64,000 bases of DNA from Sitta carolinensis (Eukaryota; Chordata; Aves; Passeriformes; Sittidae). The stretch spans positions 13,293,501 to 13,357,500 of the forward strand of contig CM063290.1 in assembly GCA_032173965.1 (NCBI GenBank). Reading direction: 5' to 3'. The translations under genes were made by a program, and so were the position numbers. This document shows, in pieces, positions 35,341 through 46,243 of the stretch. The notes beneath the pieces are model-generated. The model worked only from the letters and a program-made list of their open reading frames with translations, did not search any database and had not been told where the DNA came from. Every line of letters begins with the position of its first letter. Positions within the stretch are counted from its first letter, which is position 1.

Positions 35341-36428
35341 GGCTACGGAGCTGAAAGACGGAATTTAAAAGAAGTTGGAGATAATGTAGCCAGCGCTGTC
35401 AAATGTGCAGTGCTTATTGTTATGCTCCCCTAGAAAATAAGCAGGAACCAAAATAAAAGTGTTATATTAATATTTAATACACTTTTGGCTATGTAAATGT
35501 AGAATGGGTTTTAAAAGAGATGGCGCAGGGAGGAAAATGCAGATGTTTTCAAGGAAAATGATATTTCTCACAGCTTTTGGTAAATGCTGAAACTTAACTC
35601 GGGCTTCGCTTTGCAGAAAATGTGAGAACCATATAAATGCCTGTGCCTTGTGGAAAGCCATGTAATCTAAAAGCATGAACCTCTGTACACTATTAACATG
35701 TAAAACCCTATTCTTTTTCTCTCTAAGTTCCTGATTAGTGGACAAAAACCTCCTTTCTTGTTTTTTCTTTTTGCAGTTCCTTAAATGTGAGACAGACAAT
35801 AAATTATTTGCACAGATCCTACTACATACCAGTCACTATTTGGAGCTTGACTGAGAAGCAGAAACAAATATGGGTATTGTGAAAACCACATTGGGTACAA
35901 AGACTGCACACGGACTGCCACTTATAGTCAACAGCTGGGAATAATATCGGTCTTTATTAATCTGAATATTAGTGTTTGCCATTTAGTTTCTTTTTTTTAA
36001 ATGATTTTGATGAGATGGTAGGAGGAAAGACATCAGGGATTTCTTGACGATAAGGATGCTCTTAATACTCCCTTTGTGCCAGTTTGTTTACTCCATTTCT
36101 GTGTTGTATTTATTTTCCTTTTAACAGCCTGAGACTTCTGTAATTAGAGAGAGAGAACTGAATTTAGAGCTGTACCAAAAATGGCAGTCCTGATCTGCAG
36201 TGCATTAGGAGAGGAGACAATGGGAAGAAGCAGGCAGGAGAGTGGAGACAAGGAATTTATTACTGGGCATTGCCTAATGAGATGAAAATTCCTTGGGATT
36301 TTCAAATAAGCACCAGAGAAGAGCAGTAATACCAGTGTTCCTCTGCACAAACCTTCCCACGCTTCAATTTTAAAATAATAACTGTGTCTTGTTATGGAAG
36401 GACATGGACAGTGCTGGGAGGAAGGATG
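35341..36428. other. Unique AT-rich gene-free DNA
   Basis: No gene was recognised. A 110-codon minus-strand frame (35467-35799) has no domain. The sequence directly right of the CpG island (35370-35480) is complex and AT-rich and could be regulatory. Confidence 0.35.
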
Positions 36429-36565
36429 TGACTGTGGTTAAAGTGAGTATTGGATGCAGAAAACTTGACCTCTAATTCCACCTTTGGCAGTTCCAGTCAG
36501 CAGCAATTCACTCAGTGTGCCTCAGTTTCCCTGCTCGTAAAGCAGTGCTGATTGTGTGGGTGGGC
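36429..36565 (+). mobile_element. MIR (tRNA-derived CORE SINE) relic
   Basis: The sequence follows MIR consensus order: ACTGTGGTTAAAGTGAG (tRNA-like A-box region, cf. gtggttaaagcac), then ACCTCTAATTCCACCTTTGGC (B-box and following segment, cf. ttctaatcccagctctgcc), then AATTCACTCAGTGTGCC (cf. cacttaacctctctgtgcc) and the hallmark GTGCCTCAGTTTCC (about 36518-36530) followed by CTGCTCGTAAAGCAGTG (cf. catctgtaaaatggg). MIRs are shared across amniotes, so this copy is very old and cannot be mobile. Old MIR copies persisting in gene deserts are sometimes part of enhancers. Confidence 0.7.
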
Positions 36566-39500
36566 ACAGGGGACAGCTGAAATGTACATTCCAGTAGATA
36601 AAGCCCTATATAATCTAAGTGCATCATGTTATTTCTGGTTGAAATCCTTGCTTAAACAAAATTCTCTGTGACCTCCCTGAGAAGAGCTGCAAAGGTCAAG
36701 GCTATTACATTTGGGCCATTATTACACTCCAGGTCCAGGAATAAGGAAATAAATCACAGATAATGAGAAAAAGTTTCACAAAGGCTATTTTACAAACAGA
36801 GAAGAAACTAAAAGTGGAACATTTTCTTGAAAAAGGACATTTCCATACTCTATGGAACTAATGATAATTTTACTATATGTTTCTAGTGTTTGCAGCTCTT
36901 TCAGGAAAGACGGGAATGTTGCAGAGCCCTCCAAATCCCCTTCTTTTTTTCATGTGGCTGTTTTTTGTGATTATAGGCTTAGACATGATCTGCAAGAATT
37001 AAATTCAAACAAAAGATGATGAAAACGAGAGGTGAAAGTGTTTTTTGTTTTCTATAATCTAGCTCTCTATGCTCTGCTTTTTATGTCATTGTTTTAATAA
37101 TTTAGCTTAAATTGCTGGGAAAACAGACAGTGTTTAAATCAATGTAACAGCCTGGTGTGGACACAAGTGTGTTAGCTATAAAGATATTTATTACAGTACA
37201 GCTTTAACGAAAGCAAACAGCAGTGGTATAAATAAACTCTGTACCAAAAATATTCTGTTTGTGATAGGAGATGGCATGGATTTTAGCCAAAATATTTTTT
37301 CCAATCGATTTAATTACTTTAGTGTAGAAACTGTATTGAGGCAAGGCCTGGAGTGGGGGAGGATCTGACGTGAACAAAAAAGGTGTAGGAGGATGTATCT
37401 TGGCTGTCATGCTGGATCGATTCTGAAAGAATCTTAACAAGGGAGATATTTGCCTGTTGGGATGAGAATTTTTTTTTTTTTTTTAATTGGTAACCTTAAG
37501 TGATGTTTTGGGTTTAGTAATATTTTTACACTTCAAATCTGTGGTATGAAAATACATGAAAATCTTTTCACTGTGAAAAATTACAGGATGGCTTTTCCAA
37601 GTAGCTCATTGAGAATTATCTTATTGTATTTATTCAAAGGTTTATGTTGGAAGTAAAATAGCTTTCCAGCTTTTGGAAACTAGGTCTCCTAAAAATAAAT
37701 TGTTTTATATAAAATGCTAATATTTGAACTAACTTATTTGCTTCCTGAAGATTGAGAACTTGTGTCATATCTGTAGAATATAGTACATCTTTCTCCTTTT
37801 ATGCTTCTGTTCCCTGATTATATTCTGTTTATTGTATAAGAAGAGCCTAGGACTAACTTTGTAAGTAAAGAATAAAAAATGTTGCCTTTCTTATTATAGG
37901 CAAAATCCCACTCAAGTCACAATAAGGTAAAAGCTTGGATTATACCACGCACACCATAGAACGATTTAAATTTTATTTTCAAACATCAGATTTAGTATGA
38001 CGTCCCACAGTTTCTGCTGCTTAATATTGTTAATTATATTGCTCATGAAGTAATCATACAACGGCAAACCAGGCTTTAATGCAAACACACCGAAGGATAG
38101 AATTAAGGTTGAATTCTCACCACTAATGGTGTCTATCCTCATTTTTATATGGTTAACTCTGCAGCTTTAATATTGCATTAACTTGGTTTTTAGAGAGAGC
38201 ATTTTGCCCTAAGTATAAGAAAAACGTTGATCTTTTATGTTGTCAGCCAGGGCAGATGCAAATCCTTCTACTTTTTATTGAAGAATTAACCATCTCCCTC
38301 TGGAGCACAAATGCCAGCAATACTAGTATAATTTTATTTTTAAGGCTATGGCCTGTAGTAAGCTGATTGAACAGTATAATATGTTCTATTCAAATCTGAC
38401 TGCTTATGCACTTCGTTTCATAATGCCTTTGAAAATATATCATGTTCCAAGATGAATACAAGTTATGCATAAAAAAGCTGTTTGTTACATAGCTTGGAAA
38501 ATGTGGAATCAATTACTATTAGATTTAAGAAAACCAGGAGCCTTTATGGTGAAAAAAAAAATTCATTTGTAGTAATAATATCAAGTTACAGTGCAACAAA
38601 TTCTTTTCCCTTAGAAAACTAGTTCAGTTTTAGTTCAAAACAATAACTCTTAGGGGATAGTGAGTGCCTCAATTAATATTATGTCAATTTGTTTTACCAT
38701 CTGCATGTATTTACTGACCCAGGATATCTCAGAAGGTCTGCCCTAAAAATCACCATGTTTACTCAGCTGAAAACAAATCCAAAGATCCCCTTTCATTTTC
38801 GAGCCACCAGGATACGTTAGAGTAAGTTCCATGTGTTGACAGATCCTTCAGGTTTTATTTATGGAACACCATTTGCGTGAGAGATAATAGGCTAAGAATA
38901 ACCATTACCTCACCTAATTGTTGTCTCCTTAAGGCTTCTAAAAATGTATTTGGGGCTGGAGAGCAGGCAGCACAGGCGGGGTAAGGAGTCCACCAACTGG
39001 TACCGTCTGTGTTAGTTACCTCTAATCCAATCACTTGGGATCAGATGGTCTTGTGGCAGCTTCTTCCCCTGTGGACAGAGAGACCGTTTTAGAATAGAAA
39101 GATGTAAGGACATGTGGTAGATATACAACAGATATATAACAGCTATATTAATAACAGACAATAGGCAGTAATTGTATAATAATAATAATAATAATAATGA
39201 AATAATAGATACATCAATAGTGCATGCCAGGAAAGTATTGTGCAACTTGTTGACCAACAAAAACATTTTAAAGAAAAGATGTATTTTAACCATATCCAAG
39301 AAAAATGTTCCTTTTCTTTTTACTTGTTGATCATGGTTTCCTTTAAGCAATGTGTGTCTCTGCTTGCCTGATATTTCCAGCCTGGCCCTGTAGCCAGGAG
39401 GTCATATGGGGCAGGGGGAGGAGGACAGGGGATTGGGCATTTGTGAGAAGGGAAAGGGAAATTTTTGTGTCTGCCTAACCACAACTGCAGCAGAACCCTT

Positions 39501-41174
39501 GCAAAAGGCCTATAGGGCATTTATAAAGACCTTGAAATCATCCTCTTAGTCGCCATCCTACATTTCTCCATAGAAAAGCCACAATGCTAGAGGAAAGAAT
39601 GCTTTCATAACTTAATTCTTGCTTTCTTTCCTTATAAACACTGTTCTTTCAAAACACTTAGGTTTTGAGATCCCCTGGAGCCCGAGACCTTGGTAGTACC
39701 TTGGGTGTGTTTGAAAACTTTAGAAGTTACTGAAGATTTGGGAAGAAGTTTTACTTTTTCCTGGTTATATTGTATTGACTCCAAAACAAAGCCTTCTTAA
39801 TTTTTAGTTCTTGTGTTTTTCTTAAGAAAATTAAAAATATTTGAAGGGAAGCAAAAACTTCCCTTGAATTTTTGACAGCTGAGTGCAGCTTATTTTTGGG
39901 CAACATTATGTAGCTAATATATGGGGCAAATTTGACTCATTCTCTAGAGGGCAAGAGATCAAACCTCACAGGCTATTTAATAAATAATCAGAATACTGAG
40001 ATAGAAATAGGAAGGTTTTTTTCTTTATGGAGCCCTGTGTCACAAATTACACTGTCCAGGTGGTAATGGAAAGCTGCTGAGAAATGCAGTATTTAGGCTT
40101 GCTCAAAACATGCTTCACCTGAGCCTCAAACCTCAGTGCTTGGCTCTGGGCAAGGGGGTAAAGACCAAACTGTGGCATAGGAAGACCATTAAACAACAAG
40201 GATTTCCTTTAGGAAAACGTTTCTTCTGCTTGAAAGAAAGGCTGGATATTAACAGTGTCTCTTACCATTTCCTAGGCAGGTGGGAGGTGATTTCCAGTCA
40301 TCCTAGACAGAGATTGAAGGTAATTTAATACAAATGTGGTGGGGTGTGTATGTGTCAATGTATGGACAGGAAAAGGACATAAGGATTCACTGAAATACAC
40401 GTATTTCCTAGTATGATTAAGGAAGACATACAGAGAAGCTGAGATATTCACTGAAAAGAGAGCAGCATCCAAACCTGGAGTGATAAGTGATCTACGACTT
40501 AGTTAACACTTTTAATTTAAAGTTAATACAAATTATTATGAATATATTTGTAATTACATGTGTGCATTAACTGGAATTGATAGTTGGAGAAAGAATTTAA
40601 TGCCAATGTACCTGAACAATTTTCCTCGTTTGTGGCCTCTGCCTATAATTACACTTCCATGGTCGCCTTTGGGCATGCTTTGACTTAATCCAGTGACTCC
40701 AGCCAAAGCTACATGAGATGTGAATTATGACCTTGCCTGGGAATGGCTTCTTACTTAGGAAAACACTTCAGTGAATGAGATCAATGTTTCCCTGAGCCTG
40801 TACCAGAGGACTGAAACCCAGACTCCTTTTGCAAGGCCACAATGAGGGTGTAATGTTTTGAGTTTATGAAATATATGAACACAAATCTCTCTGGTGTTTC
40901 GGTAACCCTCCAGTCTGGGCCTGTAGTTCAACACTTTACATGTGCTAGTATAATTGTGAAATTCTTCAAGACTTAGTAGATCTAAATATGAGGTTCTTCT
41001 TTGAACAGCACATCTGTAAAGGAGCTAAAAAACAAATTTGGGCCTTTTATTTCTGAGCCAAACAACCTCTTTCTGGTGAAGTCCTAGAGAGAAGTGCAGG
41101 CTCTATTATATTCAATGAGAATTTTGCTAATGACCTGAATAAATCAGTCATACTTCTTTAGGATAATATTTTCA

Positions 41175-41177
<3 letters not shown>
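36566..41177. other. Unique AT-rich gene-free DNA
   Basis: No coding sequence was recognised. Contains a 16-base T run (37469-37484) and a (TAA)7 microsatellite (listed separately). The 37.7-38.9 kb part is uniformly AT-rich, complex and transposon-free. Frames do not exceed 112 codons. Confidence 0.4.
39177..39198. repeat. (TAA)7 microsatellite
   Basis: Seven uninterrupted TAA units followed by T. Simple trinucleotide repeat in AT-rich DNA. Confidence 0.9.

Positions 41178-41215
<38 letters not shown>
41178..41215. repeat. (T)38 homopolymer
   Basis: Thirty-eight consecutive thymines. The sequence to the right does not read as a reversed mRNA 3' end or a SINE, so no retroposon is supported. 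Length is likely polymorphic and hard to assemble. Confidence 0.9.
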
Positions 41216-41216
<1 letters not shown>

Positions 41217-43493
41217 AAAAGATGTTGTCTCCTAAAAGAGAGAACAAACAAGGTGAGATCCTCTCTCAGTGCAGCCACTCTAAGCAGGGTGCAATTGAAG
41301 AAAAGTTCCAAAAACCCTTCTGTTTAAAGGTCTCTTTTAGAAGACTGCATGCTTTTGTAGCCACCTTGTATGCTAAGACTGGGAGAGGGAAAAACCACAC
41401 TGGGTCAGCACAGGCAGGCATCTCAATTCAGGAGGTAATGGCATTATGTTTGTCTGGGCATTGGCATTCGGTGAGTGGTGACACGATCGAGACGCTCCTG
41501 AGCAATTTTCATGAAGCAGGACTGCTGCCTCCCCCAGAGCCAGGGCTGGTGCTGCTCAGGGCATGTGCACACCGTGCCCCACTCCAGCCCGCCCCAGAGG
41601 CAGCTGCTCCTTGCTTAATGGACTGACAAGGAAAACCTTTGGGCAGTTCTACTGGCCAAATTATAATTGTTTTCTTAAACAGTAAACAATTTCTCTTAAC
41701 TTACTTTGAAAGCAATCAGTCGGAACCAGAGGAAGAATACGAAGTGAAACCAGAACACATGTGCAATGCCAAAGGCCAGGCATAATGCTTTTATTTGTCT
41801 GTTTTTCATTTGCTTAAATTTTTGGAACTGCTTTTTTTGTTGCACCTTTAACACACAGCACATGGATGTGTAAACAAGACCAACTTCCTAAACAAGAGAG
41901 CTCATTAAATGTGAATCATGTGTGAATCTACTGCTGCTTCAAAATAGGAAAACTATCCTACCTCAGGTTTGGAGGGACTGAGTACTTCAAACCTCTTTCA
42001 GAGCGTCATTAGCATATTCTGAACTGTTATCCAAAACAACATCCCCTACACTGGCTCCTCGGGTCAGGGCCTTAAGGTATGCCATTCCGTGTGAGCACTT
42101 CAAGAGCTGCAGTCCCTTAGCTGGAGATCAAACAACATTTTCTCCACACAGAGAATTAAACCAACACATGAGGGTGCCTTTATCAAACTGTGTTTGATAA
42201 TGAAGGCTTCAAAAAACTAGGTGGGTCAAAATGTCAGTGTCTTTCTTTTGGTCTGTTCAGGTTCTGTATTGCCATACAAATTATAGAAGAAAACTCTCAG
42301 AATGAGAGATGTCTGTTATTTCCCTTGGGAACTATTTCATTATTGGCAAGAACTTCTATATGTTTCCTTTCCCCCCCTCCCTCCCCCCCAATTTCTTGTG
42401 ATTTTTCCAAGTGGTGTAATTCAAAACTGTTCATGTCTTTCTATCTTTTTATCTATCAGCATCTTAATTCCCTATCCACAAACTGATATCAATATCATGT
42501 GGGCAATTCATCAAGGAAAGTAATGTCTCTGGTATTGATTTTTTAACTAATGAATAGAGAAAATTAATATAATTCATTCAAACATTCTGTCACTATATTG
42601 TTTGCTTGGGTCAAGTTGCATGAGGAGTTGAATATGTGTGCAATAATAAAATGCCTGTTGCTTTTTAGAAGTGATTTTCTGCAAAAACTGGTGTAAATTA
42701 TGCAGAAAATTTGTGTCTATTATTGCATGGTAGTGGATAGACCATGAAGCTGCTCTGCAGAATGTAAAAAGCATGTAAACAATCAGAAAAGGGAATTTGA
42801 AAATGAAGGGAAGTGAGCAAAGAATACCAGCTGATGAATAAAACATTTCCCAAAGTTCAGAAAAGTCAGCTGGTCTATGTTAAAGTGGTTGCCAGGCAAC
42901 TCATCTTTTAAAACAAGTACTTCTGTGGCAGATAACTCATAAAGACATTGAAATGGCAAAATTAACTGCTCTTGAACAATTTCTTCGATACATTAGGTAC
43001 AAACAGGCTTTCATTCATCATCAGGCGTGCATATCTTCTTGTTATAACTTTTTTCCTTGAACAAATGCATGTATTTCGTCCAAAGCACTGCATTTTTAAC
43101 TCTTTCATCTTATTCATGAGGGAACAGCTAGGAATCTCTGCCTTAAGTCTGGGCATTGATATAAATCTAGTTTGGATGAAATAGGGGCACTCATTCTCTA
43201 TTTTGAAAAACAGGCAGTCTTGTTTGGTAGGATTAGAGCACTCGCATGTAAAGAGGGGCTTGGTTGCAGTCCACCAAATATTTTCCATGAGACAGACTGA
43301 GAGTGCAGCCAGAGAGGGAGAGACTCCTGTAATAGACTGTAAAAAAAACTTCAGGAAAAATGCAGGCAGGTCCTGGCAGTTCTTGCTGTGTAGAGGAGGA
43401 TAAAGCAGTAAGTGGAGGGGAAAGCTAATCATATGGAATAATTTATTTGACTTTTTTCTTTCCAATTTTTAACTGAACAGAGTTGTGTTGTTC
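41216..43493. other. Unique gene-free DNA
   Basis: No gene was recognised. A 134-codon frame (41222-41626) right of the T run and a 167-codon minus-strand frame (42962-43465) have no identifiable domain. A C-rich pyrimidine stretch (about 42370-42390) is present. Confidence 0.35.
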
Positions 43494-43509
43494 TTTTTTT
43501 TTTTTTTTT
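43494..43509. repeat. (T)16 homopolymer
   Basis: Sixteen thymines in AT-rich sequence. No associated element. Confidence 0.85.
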
Positions 43510-44597
43510 CTTTACTATTGTGTTCATTATTCATGGTTGCTCAATGAACACTTTAGTGAAACGCTGAGCACAAAGGATGTTTGCAAGCTGATCATAGTGC
43601 CTGTGTTTTCAGCACTTTGCTACTTGCTGTTTATCATTTGTAATTGATCACCCTTCATAGTAAGATACTCTCTCCATCTCCAGATTATACAACTGAAAGT
43701 TTTATAGATGAGAAAGGGAAAACTGAAAACTTTCCAAGGACTTCCACAAGAATATTGTTTTCTGTTGAATATGACGAAATAGTATCTTTACTGAAGTAGA
43801 AAACAAATAACAAAAAGCTCTTACCAACTTCAAAGCAAATCTGTAGCATTTCAAAACCTGTTTGGGAATGTTTATAAATTCTTTATTTGAGTGCCAGCTC
43901 ATCTCTGCCACTTGTAAATGCCTGGGATAACCCACCTCTCTAACAGGGCAGCACAGTGTATGTTCCTTTCCTGGGTATTTTATTACTGTCAGAAATGCCA
44001 CCACACACAAGTGAGAAATCCTCAGTCTTTCAATTTGTCGTTGTCCTCCTGAGTTATCTTCTACTGGTGGTTCAGCCATAACCATTATTTCTGCAACCAC
44101 ATTCAGAAAAAACAAAACAATCAGTCCAATGACTGTGCAAAGTACCTTTCCTGTAAAAAGTTCAAATGTACCACAAAAATGCTTATTGAGATGCAAATTG
44201 ATGTAGAGGCTTTTTGTTGGTAGCTCCCAGTCAGTCTTTTGCAGTGCTGCTGTGGGGACATGGCTGATGGGAGGACAGCAATTTTTCACTCCTGGGACAT
44301 TGCACTCAGAACAGAACCTGTGTCACGGACACCAATCCCTTGGTAGCAAATCATTCCCTGGATTTCCACCTGAACATACCTTAGCTTGGTTTTGGAGCTA
44401 TTTTATTAAAAATACGTGAGAGAAAGAAATCAGGATGAAAGCTGGGTAATGTTTTAATATAGTACATTTTTCATGCTAATGTTAAAAAAGCACAGTAATT
44501 TTTAAGGTCTGTAATATTTTTTGTCCTCAGCCAGTCATACAATCCCATTGAAATAATTAATTAAGGCATGGATAAATTCAACACTCAGTTAGATGAC

Positions 44598-44828
44598 ACT
44601 TTTTTAAAACAAGATTGGATATTAGGGAAAATTTATTCACTGAATGGATGGTCTAGCATTGGAACAATCTGCCCAGAGAAGCAGTGGAACTATCATCCCC
44701 AAAAGTGTTCAAAGCACTGTGTAGATGTGGTGTTTGGGGACACGTCCCAGGCGTGGGCCTGGCAGTGTTATTTAGTGTCTGCACTTGATCTTAGAGGGCA
44801 TTTCCAGTCTATGATTCTTCTGATTTTA
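44598..44828 (+). mobile_element. CR1 LINE 3' end
   Basis: The clearest CR1 here. The order is AAGATTGGATATTAGGG, AAATTTATTCACTGAATGGA, TAGCATTGGAACAATCTG, CCCAGAGAAGCAGTGGAAC, TGTGTAGATGTGGTGTTTGG, GATCTTAGAGGGCATTTCCA and a terminal CTATGATTCTTCTGATT, which corresponds to the ATTCTATG-type octamer tail. It is in sense orientation with an intact 3' terminus and a 5' truncation. It lies beyond the reverse-transcriptase region, so it has no coding capacity. A 174-codon open frame (44568-45092) runs through it and is therefore not a host gene. Confidence 0.85.
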
Positions 44829-46215
44829 AATGTTTATTATCCGCATTTTGTTTGTTCTTTACCTGTCTCTCTGATATTTAACGTCCTCTGTGCCCAAAAT
44901 ATCCTCATGGATATTTGGATCCTCTGCAGTGATGGGGGGGTTCCCATGTGTGGGGACAGTGCTGTGATGTCCTGGCAGGCACTGCCACCAGCTTTGTCTG
45001 CTCCCCACGCACTGGGGGAGTGCTGGGCTGGGCTGCAGGAGCCCCACTGGAACACACAGCTAATGCACCATTTTCCCTGCTTGTGTGTATAAATATATAT
45101 ATGCGTGCGTGGGTAATTAATGCACATAATTACTTAGATTGATTGATACAGATACTTATTTTTGTTTGTAGTAAATATGTTGGAAGGTTTCAGAAACACA
45201 GTTGATGAGCCTATTTAGCTATTCAAAAGATACAGGATCTGAAACTTTGGGAGTAGGAGGTGTTGCAGGAGCTGTAGCCTATTATTCAATTCCTGGGGTC
45301 AGACCACCAGCAGCTGTAAAAATCAATAAGGCTTACAAGGATGAAATAAACTTAAAAGAAGAAACATTGACAGAGAATATTCCACAAAGCCACTCTTGAT
45401 AAGGCTGAGCCTGTTCATACTGAAACCTGGAGAAGATTTACTCTTTACTCTAAGAGCCTTCAGCCAACATCAAAACTTTGGGCAAAATTTTCCCAAGTCC
45501 AGCTTCCCAAAGGATTCAAAATGTGCCTGGGTGCTGAAGTTCTGGAGCACACTGAGGCAGTGTCTGACCATTGCCCCTTCCTGCACTTCACTGATGGTTT
45601 TGGTGATGCACGCACCAATTTTGGTTTTTGTCTGTTTTCTTTTTCAGAACCTTTCAGAGCATTAAAACCCCAGATAACCTTGCTGGTCTTGCAAATAAAA
45701 TCAAGCTGTGCAGATATTAATAACACAGACCTGAGAGAACTTTGTGTGACACATTGTGGTATAAATTTTAATATATATAGAAATCATTCTAAATAGTATT
45801 TCAGATAGTGGGAATAACATAAATCTTCTGATACTATCATAAATATTCTTTCTCATTTTCTCCTATGCTCTGTCTGATATGATACCATATCAGACTTAAC
45901 TGCAAAGACAGATGTAATCCATATTTCTAAGGCCAAAGGAACTATTCACAGTACAAAGCCTCTAGTACTGGAAGATACATTCCTATTGAAAAGCAGTCAC
46001 AGCCAAGATGTCAGGAAAAATTCTGGTCCATACTTTATGTAATGTACTTAAAATAAATCCTGGTTAAACACAATTATTTTCTTATAGAATAAATTATTTT
46101 GTACAAGTCTGATGGCCTTTAAGACTTTTTTTCATGTGTTTAAAATGGTCAAAAGAGTGTATTTGCCAAGTCCAAGCAGTCATGAGTGTGTCAAGCTCCC
46201 AAACAAAGATGAGCA
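44829..46215. other. Gene-free DNA
   Basis: GC-richer, CpG-poor stretch at 44.9-45.05 kb, then AT-rich DNA with an alternating purine-pyrimidine segment at about 45091-45110. A perfect 10-bp inverted repeat with a 4-base loop lies at 45872-45895. No gene was recognised. Confidence 0.4.
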
Positions 46216-46243
46216 AAATAAATAAATAAATAAATAAATAAAT
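46216..46243. repeat. (AAAT)7 microsatellite
   Basis: Seven perfect AAAT units. Simple tetranucleotide repeat. Confidence 0.9.

Noticed and set aside
34442..35368. Open frames of 251-282 codons on both strands through the minisatellite
   Set aside because: All three stop codons need A, and on the complement need T. The + strand of the array has almost no A, so stops are nearly impossible in any frame. Because the unit is 16 bp, the three plus frames simply rotate through the same peptide repeat.
42962..43465. 167-codon minus-strand frame
   Set aside because: No family resemblance, ordinary AT-rich composition and no promoter context.
44568..45092. 174-codon plus-strand frame
   Set aside because: Its first half is the CR1 3' end, which is noncoding. 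No host gene is implied.
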